Part shown: in pieces, positions 1 to 9,620 of the stretch
Layout: every line of letters begins with the position of its first letter
How positions within the stretch are numbered: position 1 is the stretch's first letter
Origin: Butyrivibrio sp. UBA3740
GTDB lineage: Bacteria; Bacillota; Clostridia; Lachnospirales; Lachnospiraceae
Assembly (NCBI GenBank): GCA_002372465.1
Contig: DFGW01000084.1
Location: forward strand, 1-24,062
Length of the DNA: 24,062 nucleotides
Direction: 5' to 3'
Notes under the pieces: generated by a model
Database searches by the model: none
What the model saw: the letters and a program-made list of their open reading frames with translations, nothing else
What the model was told of the DNA's origin: nothing
Made by a program: the position numbers and the translations under genes

Positions 1-3000
1 ATAAGTCTGGCACTGGCAACAGTATTGACTCTTTCAAGTGCCTTAAATGTAAATGCAGCTTCCTATGAAGAGATGGAAGTGCCAAAAACAGCAGTATCAA
101 TTACTACTGATGAGCAGGATGAGGAGACTTTGGAGGATACACTTCCTGACGAAGAAAAGGAGACTTTGGATGAAACTGTTTCTGATGAGGAACAGGTAGA
201 GTCTGAAGAATCTTCGGAAACAGAGGAAGCTTCTACGGAGGAGACAGATCCTGAACAGGAAGAGGAGCTTTTGGAGGAAGAAGAATTAGTGCTCGATGAT
301 CCTACAAAGGGGCTGCTAGAGGGATCAGAGATGGAAAAGGACGGCTCTGAAAAGGACGAATTCTCCGCCCTTGAAGCATATGAGTTCTTTCAGGACATGG
401 ACTATGTTGTGGAGGATTCCTCAAAACTTTATTCTGTGGGAACTACTTCCGTAGCTCAGGCTGAAGTAACCGGTTTCAAGGCAAGCTGGTCCGGACATGA
501 TGAGATAGATCTTTTGGACAGTTCCGTTTCTGATGGAGACGGATTACAGTACAAGACCTATGTGGATTTCTCTGATTACAACGGAAACAGTAATCTTATT
601 TTTACTATAACTATTAAGAACAGCTCCGATGTGGCAAGCGTTGATGTTATAGGAGTAATAGATGGAAAATCCTACACAATAACTGCAGAAAAGACCGGTA
701 ATTCCGGGACCTTTAAGGCCAGCGGACGTTTCAAGGAAGGTATTACAGGCAGTGATATTTCAAGTATTTCCTTAAAGCTAAGGAGTAACAGAACTATTTC
801 TACGGTCAGCAATGACGACAGCTCATTTACAGTAAACAGTGAGATGGTAGAGAGATACCAGCGCTTTAATGACATGTGCGGTAATGTCAGTGTTAAGAAA
901 AATGGTGGTTCCACCAATATTTCTGTGGCTTACGACGAGTTCTTTTCCCCTACTGCCAAGAAAGTCGCAAAAGAGACATTTGGAGTTCTTATAGAAGAAG
1001 TCAGCTATGATGCTGTATTTATAGAGAATCTCATGCAGCAGACCCAGGTTGTGGAATGCTTAACCCGGGATGCTCAGGGTGAAGATTATCAGATCCTGTA
1101 TGATACCTCGGATCCCAAGAGCATTATTGCCTACTTTATACGTGCTGGTAAGCCTGCCTCCACTATCATGAAATATATGGTGAGTCTCCAGGATGAGCAG
1201 GGAGTTTATAACTCTCTGACTGAGTTTTCAGCTGAGTTTTCAAACTATCTCAAAATAGCCCAGACCCTGGAGGATTACACCCAGTACAACGAAGAATATG
1301 ACCAGATGGTGAGCGAGATCAACAGCAGCTCATCCATTAAGGATAAGGATGAAGCCATCAGGAAAGCGAAGCAGCTTAGAGACAGTAAGCAGCTTTATTC
1401 TGCCACATCGACACTTATCATCCCCCTTGTGGTGGCCTGCCTCGGAGGACTTCCGGGAGGAGTAGGCATAGCACTCCTTGCAACCGGCGCAAAGACCTTT
1501 GTGGACTGCGCTGCAGAGTATTTTTGGGAAGTAAGAGCCAAGGATATCCTTGGAAAAGAGGTGGGAGTAACCAGCAAAAGCGGATCTGATAGCGGCTACA
1601 TAAATTGGCACACTAAAGAAGAGGTTGACGGAAAAGTTGTGAGGTCCGCTCACCTATACGGCACCAAGAGTTCCGGTCTTACTATAGAGATCTGGGGTGA
1701 AGCAGAAAGTACCGGCTCCTTTGATTTTTGCGAGGATAATAATTACTATGATTACCGTGATTACGCTCCATATGTGACCCGCGTGGTTTTCCACTCCGGA
1801 GTAAAAAAAGCCCATGCCAATGCGTCAGCATTTCCGAGGCTTGAAGAAATTGTACTTCCGGAAGGTTTGGAGGAGTTTTCAGGAGCTGACAGTTCCAAAA
1901 TTAAAAAGATCAAACTCCCTAAGAGCCTAAAGAAGCTGGGAGACGGAGCCTTTGCGAATTCAGGAGTAGAGAGAATTGATCTTTCCGGTATCTGGCTAGA
2001 AGAGATCGGCGCAAATGCATTTAAGAATTCTGCTGTTTCGGGAACAGTCAAGATTCCTTCATCCTGCACAAAGATTGGAGAAAAAGCTTTCTATGGCTGC
2101 AAGAACCTTAAGAAAGTTCAGATTGACGGAAATATAGAAACACTTTATCCAATCTTTCAAGGGTGTAACCTGGATGAGCTGGTGATAAATGGAAATATCG
2201 GATATCTGGAACATGATATATATGGCAATATTAAGATTAAAAGCATATATTTGCTTGGTAATATAACTGATCTTCATAAGACTTCCTGGTCAGAAGGGAG
2301 ATATGTCAACGATTATTTTTCAAGTATACAGTATTCGGAGTTTTATACTAAGCTGACCAAGCAAGAGGTACTGGATCTTGGACTTCAGCTTAGAAGAAGT
2401 GATGCAGTTCATCATTACGGTTATGACCCTTCCACCGGAAAAGAAGCTGTAGTTAAAACCGGAGCTTGCGGGAAAAATTTGACCTATGTGTTATATGAAT
2501 CAGATGGTTCTGACCTTGACTATGAGAAAGCCTATGATCTTTACATCTCCGGAACCGGAGATATGTATGACTATCAGCAGGGAAGTAGCATATACAATAA
2601 TACCAATGCACCATGGGCCGAATACAAGCTTGCCAATGTCTACCTTTCCAAGGGCATAACAAGAATCGGTAATTATGCGGGATTTCGTGGTAAAACCCTT
2701 GAAATACCTACAACAGTAAGATCCATTGGAAAATATGCTTTTTACGAAAATAAATATAGCGGCATTCTGGTTATCCCCGATACTGTAACTGAGCTGGGGG
2801 AAGCTGCCTTTAAGGAAACCAGTATTAAAAATGTGTATATAGGAAAAGGGCTTACCAGGATTCCGGATTATTGCTTCTCTTACTGCAAATTTTTTAACGG
2901 CAGAATTGTTATTCCAGAGAATATTACTGAGATTGGAAAAGAGGCTTTTGAACAGGTTTCTGAAAAATATGGGTATAACGACAATGACAAGGTCTCTCTT

Positions 3001-6000
3001 TTGGTTAAGGGAAACAATTTAAAGAAAGTAGAATACGGAGCATTTTCTGGCTGCGAAAAACTGTGTTTTGAAAACCAGGAATTTATTGGTAACCTTACCT
3101 ATATTGGAGCTAATGCCTTCCAGAACTGTAAAGGTCTCAGTGGAGAACTTACTTTTTCAAAAGAAATAAAAACTCTTGATCGCGGTTCTTTTGAAAATTG
3201 CACCGGCATAAGTGCAGTTACCTTGAATTGTGATCTTAATGAGATGGGAGCAGGTGTCTTCGAGGGATGTACAAATCTGACTTCTGCCAGTTTAGTAGGT
3301 GTTCACGAGATAGGAATGCATGCCTTTGAAGGATGCACAAGCCTTCAAAATCTTGAACTAAGTGAAGGTTTAAGAGAGATAAGCTGGTATGCTTTCACTA
3401 ACTGTCGCAGTCTTTCAGGAGAACTGGTTTTCCCTTCAACTACTGAGGACATAGGCCTGGAGGCCTTCAAAAATTGTGAAGGTCTTACTTCCGTAAAGTT
3501 TAATGAAAACCTTGGTTCCATTGGGGACAGGGCTTTTAAGAACTGCACAGGACTTAAGGGAGATCTTGTCTTACATGATATGCTGTACTACATCGGTAGA
3601 GAAGCTTTTAAGAACTGTACCGGACTTGATGGAAATCTGATATTTATGGATCAGCAGGGCGTTTGTACCGACACCGAAATTGGTTATGGTGCTTTTGAGA
3701 ACTGCAAGAATATCACAGGAACTGTAAATCTTAACTCGTCCAGGTTTCAGAAAAGGAACCAATGGCAGAGAGTTTTCTATGGAATGGATAAGGTGGAGGA
3801 GTTCCTGATAAAAGGGACCTGGACAGCTGACTATTTCACCACCAAGGGCGAGATGGGGAACTACCTGGGCGATGACCCGGATGAGTATGGGAACTATGAT
3901 GAGGATGAGACCGGAGATACGGAGGCTATTGTCGATATTTCAACATTCCCTGCAAATGCTACGCTTAAGTGTGTTGAGAAAAAGTCCTACGAAAACCTGA
4001 AGGATCTTGGTTATGACATAGTGGATGTTTCCGGTGAATATAAAGGCTACAGGCTTAAGTATGAAACCGGCGGACATGGTCTGACAACCTGGTGGCTTGA
4101 AGGTCAGATGACGATTTCTTTACCTTCTCTATCAGAGACCGGATATACTTTTGGTGGATGGTATTTAACTGCCGAATGTAAGGACGGAGAAGAAGCTGTT
4201 TCAGGAACCAAGCTTAAGGCAGACACAACTATCTATGCCAAGTGGACTGCAAATCAGTACAAGGTGACCTTTGACCCCGGAGAGGGACAGATAGTAAAGG
4301 GAGACGCTTCAAAGACAGTAACCTTTGATGGAGGTTATGGTGAGCTTCCCGTTGCCGAGTTTGGAGATAATGCTTTTGCAGGCTGGTCTACCACCTCTGA
4401 GGGAAGAAACTTTGTAACTGCACAGACTGTTGTAAGTACTGCAGCGGACCATACCCTTTATGCTGTTTATAAGCAGTCACCTAAGGCCCTTTCTCCTACA
4501 ACCGGTGACGCAGGTGGAAAAGAGCTTTCTGCTGAACTTAGAAAAGGAACGAAGATTTATCTTTTCACCGCTACCAACGGTGCAAGAATTTATTACACCA
4601 CTAACGCTGCTGAAGCTAAGAGTATTCCTGAAGATGATGGACATCTTTACAAGACGGCGCTCAGCCTTGATAAAGACGTGACCATTTATGCCAAGACTGT
4701 AAAGGCGGGATATAGGACCAGCGATGTTATGACCGCTTCCTATACTGTTATTGACGACTCAATGGACTGGGGAGATGTAACTGTAGAGGACAGAGCAGCA
4801 AGAGAATTTACAAGCGCAGATAAAATCCCCACAGGTCTTTGGGCAGCAGGCTACAAAGACATGGAATATACAGGAAGTGCCATCACATTTGATGATCTTC
4901 ATGTCTACTATGGCAAGAAACTCCTGACACTGGGCGATGATTATACGGTTAAATACTCCAATAACATTAAGGCAAGCACAGCTAAGGCTAAAGGAACCAT
5001 TACGGTTACAGGTAAGGGTAACTATTCAGGTACAAAGAAGTTTACCTTCGAGGTTAAGCCTATAAGTCTTGGAGATAAGACCGGAAACAACGTAAATGTT
5101 CAGGTTGCTGATATTCAGGTAGAAGAAACTGGAAAAATTATCAAGGGGACAACAACAGTTACTTATACAAAGGAAGATGGAAAGATCGTTGTACTTAAGA
5201 GGGGTACAGACTTTACCTATGACTATTCTGAAGTTAAGGCTGCACCTGATACCTATAATGTAATAATTAGAGGAAAGGGTAATTACACAGGTTTCGCTGT
5301 CTTTACTGAAACTGTTTATCCAAAGAAGACCAAAACAAACATTGCAAAGCTCACCTTTACAATGAGTAAGTCGGTAGCAGCTGATGGAAAAGAACTGAAA
5401 CCTGAGATCAAGATCATTGATAAGGTCACAGATAAGAAGAATCCTTATGAGCTTATTGCGGAAGATCATGATAACGGAATCGAAGGTGATTACCATGTTG
5501 AGTACTTCAACAACATCCTTCCCGGAACAGCAACTGCAGTAGTGACCGGTAAGGGCGAAAAGTACGCAGGTACCAAGACCCTGACCTTTAAGATCACAGG
5601 CATTGCAATCTCAAAGGCTAAGGTAAATATTGATACTACAAACCCTGTTATTTATGATGGAACCGGCAAGACTCCCGCATATACACTTACATATCAGGCA
5701 AATAAAAAAGCACCGGTAGAGACACTGTATGAAGGAGAGGACTTTACAGTTACACCTTCAAACAATGTTAAAAAGGGTAACGGTACACTCACCTTTACCG
5801 GAACAGGTAAATACACGGGAACAGTTAAGAAGACCTTTAAGATTGGAGCCCTTAACTTCTCGAGTGGTCAGGTAACAGTTGTATGCAGCGACAGTACATC
5901 ATCAGATGCTTCTTCATCAAAGGTAAGTGCCGACCTTGGAAGCTATGCTTATACCAAGAATGGTGTTAAGCCGGATGTGAAGCTGATGTTTGGAGATGAG

Positions 6001-6780
6001 GAGCTTGTTCCTAACAGAGACTACAAGATTAAATATGCTAACAACAAAGCAGTAACTGTTAATAATGCCAAAGCCAAGACTCCTACCATCACTATCACAG
6101 GAGCAGGAAACTTTGCAGGAACCTTCACAAGGACCTTCTCCATAGGGCAGGCAAGTCTTGAGAAAGCAACAGTTAAAGTAACAGACATCCTGGAATCGAC
6201 AAAGGCTGTAAATTGTAAGCCAACAATAACCGCTTATGATACAAACGGGGTTAAGCTTGTTGCCGGAAAGGATTATGACAGCAAGAACATAGAATTCACC
6301 TACGTATCAGATGCAACTATAAGGCGTAAGGTTGGAAAGAAGTTTGTTGAAACAGACGTAAATAGCGGAGATTCTGTAGATGTTAAGAACGATATTGTTC
6401 CTGCAGGAACTGATATCGAAGTAACCCTTCATGGCAAGGGACTTTATGCGTCAGATTCTAGTGTCAGCACTGTATTTTCATGCGTAGATAACATGATCAG
6501 TAAGGCCACTGTGAAGCTTGCTAAGGGATCAGCCCAGATAGCTTACACAGGAAGCAGTAACGACATCAATGAGTCCGATTTGCATGTGCTTATAGGAAAG
6601 AAGGAAGTTCCAAAGGGAGCATACAGGATCACGAAGGTGGAAAACAACACCGGAAAAGGCACAGCAAAGATCACAATAGCAGGAACCGGATTGTACACTG
6701 GCCCCGGAGAATTTAACGGCAAATACTTTGGCGGCGAAAAGACTGTAACCTTTAAGATTGTCGCAAGATCAATAAAATAA
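1..6780 (+). CDS. BspA-like leucine-rich-repeat giant secreted protein (5' end outside window)
   Basis: The frame is open from base 1, and the first residues (ISLALATVLTLSSALNVNA) look like the core and cleavage site of a signal peptide, so the true start lies upstream. At least 2258 residues remain. In order I see a Glu/Asp-rich low-complexity stretch (about nt 103-300), a region of unknown fold, a Gly-rich hydrophobic segment (nt 1411-1497), and BspA/LRR_5-type repeats with 'AFxNCxxL' signatures (about nt 1780-3780). These are followed by Listeria-Bacteroides 'GYTFGGWY' repeats (about 4060-4480), a chitobiase-C-terminal-like module (about 4510-4755), and about seven Ig-like repeats of roughly 85-100 residues ending in 'GxGxYxGTxxxTF' (4860-6777). 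Proteins of this build act at the cell surface in adhesion or binding. I see no LPXTG motif, SLH domain or C-terminal membrane anchor, so attachment is unexplained. Its link to the xylan genes downstream is only proximity. A terminator follows directly. Confidence 0.9.
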   Translation: MSLALATVLTLSSALNVNAASYEEMEVPKTAVSITTDEQDEETLEDTLPDEEKETLDETVSDEEQVESEESSETEEASTEETDPEQEEELLEEEELVLDDPTKGLLEGSEMEKDGSEKDEFSALEAYEFFQDMDYVVEDSSKLYSVGTTSVAQAEVTGFKASWSGHDEIDLLDSSVSDGDGLQYKTYVDFSDYNGNSNLIFTITIKNSSDVASVDVIGVIDGKSYTITAEKTGNSGTFKASGRFKEGITGSDISSISLKLRSNRTISTVSNDDSSFTVNSEMVERYQRFNDMCGNVSVKKNGGSTNISVAYDEFFSPTAKKVAKETFGVLIEEVSYDAVFIENLMQQTQVVECLTRDAQGEDYQILYDTSDPKSIIAYFIRAGKPASTIMKYMVSLQDEQGVYNSLTEFSAEFSNYLKIAQTLEDYTQYNEEYDQMVSEINSSSSIKDKDEAIRKAKQLRDSKQLYSATSTLIIPLVVACLGGLPGGVGIALLATGAKTFVDCAAEYFWEVRAKDILGKEVGVTSKSGSDSGYINWHTKEEVDGKVVRSAHLYGTKSSGLTIEIWGEAESTGSFDFCEDNNYYDYRDYAPYVTRVVFHSGVKKAHANASAFPRLEEIVLPEGLEEFSGADSSKIKKIKLPKSLKKLGDGAFANSGVERIDLSGIWLEEIGANAFKNSAVSGTVKIPSSCTKIGEKAFYGCKNLKKVQIDGNIETLYPIFQGCNLDELVINGNIGYLEHDIYGNIKIKSIYLLGNITDLHKTSWSEGRYVNDYFSSIQYSEFYTKLTKQEVLDLGLQLRRSDAVHHYGYDPSTGKEAVVKTGACGKNLTYVLYESDGSDLDYEKAYDLYISGTGDMYDYQQGSSIYNNTNAPWAEYKLANVYLSKGITRIGNYAGFRGKTLEIPTTVRSIGKYAFYENKYSGILVIPDTVTELGEAAFKETSIKNVYIGKGLTRIPDYCFSYCKFFNGRIVIPENITEIGKEAFEQVSEKYGYNDNDKVSLLVKGNNLKKVEYGAFSGCEKLCFENQEFIGNLTYIGANAFQNCKGLSGELTFSKEIKTLDRGSFENCTGISAVTLNCDLNEMGAGVFEGCTNLTSASLVGVHEIGMHAFEGCTSLQNLELSEGLREISWYAFTNCRSLSGELVFPSTTEDIGLEAFKNCEGLTSVKFNENLGSIGDRAFKNCTGLKGDLVLHDMLYYIGREAFKNCTGLDGNLIFMDQQGVCTDTEIGYGAFENCKNITGTVNLNSSRFQKRNQWQRVFYGMDKVEEFLIKGTWTADYFTTKGEMGNYLGDDPDEYGNYDEDETGDTEAIVDISTFPANATLKCVEKKSYENLKDLGYDIVDVSGEYKGYRLKYETGGHGLTTWWLEGQMTISLPSLSETGYTFGGWYLTAECKDGEEAVSGTKLKADTTIYAKWTANQYKVTFDPGEGQIVKGDASKTVTFDGGYGELPVAEFGDNAFAGWSTTSEGRNFVTAQTVVSTAADHTLYAVYKQSPKALSPTTGDAGGKELSAELRKGTKIYLFTATNGARIYYTTNAAEAKSIPEDDGHLYKTALSLDKDVTIYAKTVKAGYRTSDVMTASYTVIDDSMDWGDVTVEDRAAREFTSADKIPTGLWAAGYKDMEYTGSAITFDDLHVYYGKKLLTLGDDYTVKYSNNIKASTAKAKGTITVTGKGNYSGTKKFTFEVKPISLGDKTGNNVNVQVADIQVEETGKIIKGTTTVTYTKEDGKIVVLKRGTDFTYDYSEVKAAPDTYNVIIRGKGNYTGFAVFTETVYPKKTKTNIAKLTFTMSKSVAADGKELKPEIKIIDKVTDKKNPYELIAEDHDNGIEGDYHVEYFNNILPGTATAVVTGKGEKYAGTKTLTFKITGIAISKAKVNIDTTNPVIYDGTGKTPAYTLTYQANKKAPVETLYEGEDFTVTPSNNVKKGNGTLTFTGTGKYTGTVKKTFKIGALNFSSGQVTVVCSDSTSSDASSSKVSADLGSYAYTKNGVKPDVKLMFGDEELVPNRDYKIKYANNKAVTVNNAKAKTPTITITGAGNFAGTFTRTFSIGQASLEKATVKVTDILESTKAVNCKPTITAYDTNGVKLVAGKDYDSKNIEFTYVSDATIRRKVGKKFVETDVNSGDSVDVKNDIVPAGTDIEVTLHGKGLYASDSSVSTVFSCVDNMISKATVKLAKGSAQIAYTGSSNDINESDLHVLIGKKEVPKGAYRITKVENNTGKGTAKITIAGTGLYTGPGEFNGKYFGGEKTVTFKIVARSIK

Positions 6781-6793
6781 CGAGTACGTCAGT

Positions 6794-6835
6794 ACATCAA
6801 AAAGCCGGGAGCATTCACTCCCGGCTTTTTGATGT
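6794..6835. terminator. Perfect bidirectional intrinsic terminator
   Basis: An 18-base perfect inverted repeat (6794-6811 and 6818-6835) flanks a 6-base loop. The stem starts with ACATCAAAAAGCC and ends with GGCTTTTTGATGT, so each strand has a GC-rich stem core followed by a U run. It lies between the stop of the LRR gene and the stop of the minus-strand esterase-GH43 gene, which converge here, and would end transcription of both. Confidence 0.93.
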
Positions 6836-6839
6836 GTAT

Positions 6840-9620
6840 TTAATGCAGGAATTCAAGGGATTTAAGGCTACAGTTGCCGGTTCCTTTGTAGACAAGGTAA
6901 AGGGCTTTTGTTCCGGATACAGGATCAAAGCCGGTCTCGTGGGCAGTCCAGATGTTGGAACCGATTGCCTTGATCTTTGCCAAAGGCTCTTTTGACAGGT
7001 CTGTCTTAATCTCGAACTCGCCGTCGAAGTAGGCTCTTGTCTTGATGCGAAGGCCCTTGGCGTCTTTTAAGTCAAAGTACTTAAAGCCAATAGTTGTACC
7101 ATCAACGATTCCCTTGATGTAGCCGTCGTTCTGCTCTCCGTCGCTGCCTTCCTGGACAATGCGGGGAGCGCTTTCCTCAACATACATCTTCTTCTCGGGA
7201 GTGAAGATGTTGCAGGCGATGTAAGAAGGATACTCACCGATATCTGAAAGTGGTCCGCCGTTAAGTCCACAGGATGTGATCTCTACTTGCTCTATCTGCC
7301 CGTCTGCTTCAAAAGAAATCTTCTCTGCACAGCCCTGTCTTGAGAACCAGGTTCCGTGGGTGTGTCTGTGGTAGAAGATGTACCATTCGCCGCCGATCTC
7401 AATAATACTTCCGTGGTTGTTGGCACCGTAGGCTGATGGATCTTCGGCAGGCTTATAGGTTCCAATGTGTTTGTCGCAGTTACTTACTATTACTCCGCCG
7501 TAGGTGAATGGACCTTCGGGCTTATCAGATGTTGCGTAGCACAGCTCGTGCATAACCTCTGAGGAGTAAATGAAGTAGTAGGTATCGCCATGCTTTCTTA
7601 TGGACGGAGCCTCGAAGAAGGCGTGGTCTTCAAATGTAGTTCCTTTGCTGTAGCAGTTGCCCGGGGCAACGAACTCAGGAGCTTTCTTAATGGTCAGCAT
7701 ATCCTTGTCAAGGACTGTGAACATAGCTCCGTGTCTGGATTTATCTCCCTGTCCGCAAAAGCCTGTGTAGAGATATGTCTCATCCCCTTCTGTCAGAACT
7801 CCGGGGTCAAACTGTGGCTCGTCGCCCTCCTTTTCTCCGAGCTTTGTTCCATCTTCATAGTGAACATATCCGTAGAACTCAAAGGGTCCAACAGGAGTAT
7901 CCGCTACAGCAACCGATACGACGCAGACTTTATCAAGAACGTAGTAAAGGTAATATCTTCCGTCAGGTCCAAGGGTAACGTCCGGAGCATAGAGACACAT
8001 GTGTCCGTCCGGGTTAAGTGGATCTGCTGTCTTGGGATAGATAACTCCCTCGTAGTGCCAGTTTCCAAGATCGTTTATGGGGGCTGACCAGCATACGTAA
8101 TCACCAAGGCAGAAGGTCTCGCCCTTGCAAAGGTCGTGGGAGCCATAGACATAAACTCTGTCGCCAAATACGTAGGGCTCTCCGTCGGGTATGTACTCCC
8201 AGGATGGAAGATATGGGTTAACAGCCTGCTTCTTGCTGCCCTGCCTAATTCCGCCTTCAACCTTGGGAGAAGAGCCGCGGCCAAGGAATTCCATTTCACT
8301 TCGGGCTTCATCTGTATAAGGAGCCCACTTGGGAAGAGGAGTCCTGTCCTTTCCGTTTCCGTTGGGGTCTCCGGTCTTTATGAAGTTTGCGAAGTAATCG
8401 CACATCTGGCAGGCCAGATCAAAGTGCCTTCCCTCATAAGGTCTGTGGCACATATGTAATGAGTTAAAGAAAAACCAAAGGTCCACGGAGTGGAAGGTTC
8501 CGGGGTATGCATCGCCCTTGTAGCCGTCCCCCGGGATATCGGGATCAAATCTGTAATAGTAGAAGTTCTGGTCTGGACGGTTCTTTTTGGCCTTAAGGAA
8601 AACATCCTTTACAGAGAGCTCAACCATGTTGACGCCTGCCTCTGAGAACTCATCTGTAGTGTTGCCTGCAATGATGGGAACATCTACGCAGTTGCCTTTT
8701 ATAATGGCTTCTGTAGGATCCTCGGTGCTAAAAAATCCATCTACTATAGGGAACATTCTTCTGTGATCCTGTGAAAATTTGTTATAGCCTTCAAGGAGCT
8801 GCTCATCGGTAAGTGCTCTGGCTTCTTCAAGGTCCTTAACCCCAAGGCTTTCAAAGAACTCTTTTCCCAGATCCTCAGCCTGCTGAAGGTTCAAAGGATT
8901 AAAGATATCTGCATCGGGAGTGTTTAAACGAATGAATCCGCTGAAGACTGCGGCTGCCTTGATGATGTCCTTGTTATCCATGCAGGAGAGCTGATGCTGA
9001 ACGCTGGCACCGCCTGCTGACTGGCCGGCGAGGGTTATCCTGTCGGGATCTCCGCCGAAGGCAGCGATATTTCTTTTAACCCAGGCAAGGCCTGCCTTCT
9101 GGTCAAGAAGTCCAAAGTTTGAAGGAGCATTTGGTGACTCGGCAGTGATCTCAGGATGTGCCATGAAGCCGAAGCATCCCAGACGATAAGCAATGCTTAC
9201 CACAACAATTCCCCGCTCTGCCAGAGCTTCTCCGTTGAATTCCATCTCAGCCGTATAGCCCCACTGGAAGCCTCCGCCGTAGATCCATACAAGAACAGGA
9301 AGCTTATCCGTTGCTGCCTTGGCAGGAGTCCAAATATTCAGGTAGAGGCTGTCTTCGCTCTTTTTGATCTGAGGATCCACGTGCCATTCCCTGTTATAAA
9401 CAAGCTTATCGCCTATGCCCGGTGTATCCTGCATGGATATTGGCCCGAACTCATAGGCATTTAATGTCCCTTCCCAGTCCTTTACGGGCTGAGGGGGTCT
9501 CCATCTGTTCTCCTCAACGGGGGGTGCTGCAAAAGGAATGCCCTTAAAGACCGTGATACGAGGGTCATTTCCGGGAAGTCCCCTGACTTTTCCATTTTCT
9601 ACTTTTGTTTCTCTAAGCAT
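6840..9620 (-). CDS. Carboxylesterase type B - GH43 glycosidase fusion with CBM6-like tail
   Basis: A 926-residue bifunctional enzyme. Residues about 1-445 are a type B carboxylesterase (para-nitrobenzyl-esterase family): nucleophile motif GQSAGG, an acidic residue near 'AGNTTDEFSE', and a catalytic His in 'GTFHSVDLWFF'. Residues about 467-780 are a five-bladed GH43 domain with 'FDPGVL' (pKa-modulating Asp) and 'FFEAPS' (general acid Glu). The usual base motif DP reads EP ('PDGEPYVFGDR'). Residues about 783-926 resemble a CBM6-like beta-sandwich. I chose ATG 9620 because AAGGGG lies 7 bases upstream and family similarity begins there. An upstream TTG (9728) would add about 36 residues with no good ribosome site or convincing signal peptide. 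The protein is therefore probably cytoplasmic. It is divergent from the second GH43 gene. Inferred role: removing ester-linked acids and arabinose or xylose from imported xylan fragments. The exact substrate cannot be read from sequence. Confidence 0.9.
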   Translation of the reverse strand: MLRETKVENGKVRGLPGNDPRITVFKGIPFAAPPVEENRWRPPQPVKDWEGTLNAYEFGPISMQDTPGIGDKLVYNREWHVDPQIKKSEDSLYLNIWTPAKAATDKLPVLVWIYGGGFQWGYTAEMEFNGEALAERGIVVVSIAYRLGCFGFMAHPEITAESPNAPSNFGLLDQKAGLAWVKRNIAAFGGDPDRITLAGQSAGGASVQHQLSCMDNKDIIKAAAVFSGFIRLNTPDADIFNPLNLQQAEDLGKEFFESLGVKDLEEARALTDEQLLEGYNKFSQDHRRMFPIVDGFFSTEDPTEAIIKGNCVDVPIIAGNTTDEFSEAGVNMVELSVKDVFLKAKKNRPDQNFYYYRFDPDIPGDGYKGDAYPGTFHSVDLWFFFNSLHMCHRPYEGRHFDLACQMCDYFANFIKTGDPNGNGKDRTPLPKWAPYTDEARSEMEFLGRGSSPKVEGGIRQGSKKQAVNPYLPSWEYIPDGEPYVFGDRVYVYGSHDLCKGETFCLGDYVCWSAPINDLGNWHYEGVIYPKTADPLNPDGHMCLYAPDVTLGPDGRYYLYYVLDKVCVVSVAVADTPVGPFEFYGYVHYEDGTKLGEKEGDEPQFDPGVLTEGDETYLYTGFCGQGDKSRHGAMFTVLDKDMLTIKKAPEFVAPGNCYSKGTTFEDHAFFEAPSIRKHGDTYYFIYSSEVMHELCYATSDKPEGPFTYGGVIVSNCDKHIGTYKPAEDPSAYGANNHGSIIEIGGEWYIFYHRHTHGTWFSRQGCAEKISFEADGQIEQVEITSCGLNGGPLSDIGEYPSYIACNIFTPEKKMYVEESAPRIVQEGSDGEQNDGYIKGIVDGTTIGFKYFDLKDAKGLRIKTRAYFDGEFEIKTDLSKEPLAKIKAIGSNIWTAHETGFDPVSGTKALYLVYKGTGNCSLKSLEFLH

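Noticed and set aside
3060..3720. Possible CRISPR-like or tandem DNA repeat suggested by recurring 'AACTGTA/AACTGCA' words
   Set aside because: The repetition is at protein level (LRR units of about 23 residues with Asn-Cys positions) with diverged DNA, not uniform repeats and spacers.
5026..5496. Minus-strand open frame of 156 codons within the LRR gene
   Set aside because: It is a shadow of the repeat-rich coding frame; its composition reflects the reverse of Ig-like repeats and it has no recognisable domain.
7590..8087. Plus-strand open frame of 165 codons inside the minus-strand fusion gene
   Set aside because: It lies wholly within a well-supported GH43 coding region, with no motif or ribosome site of its own.
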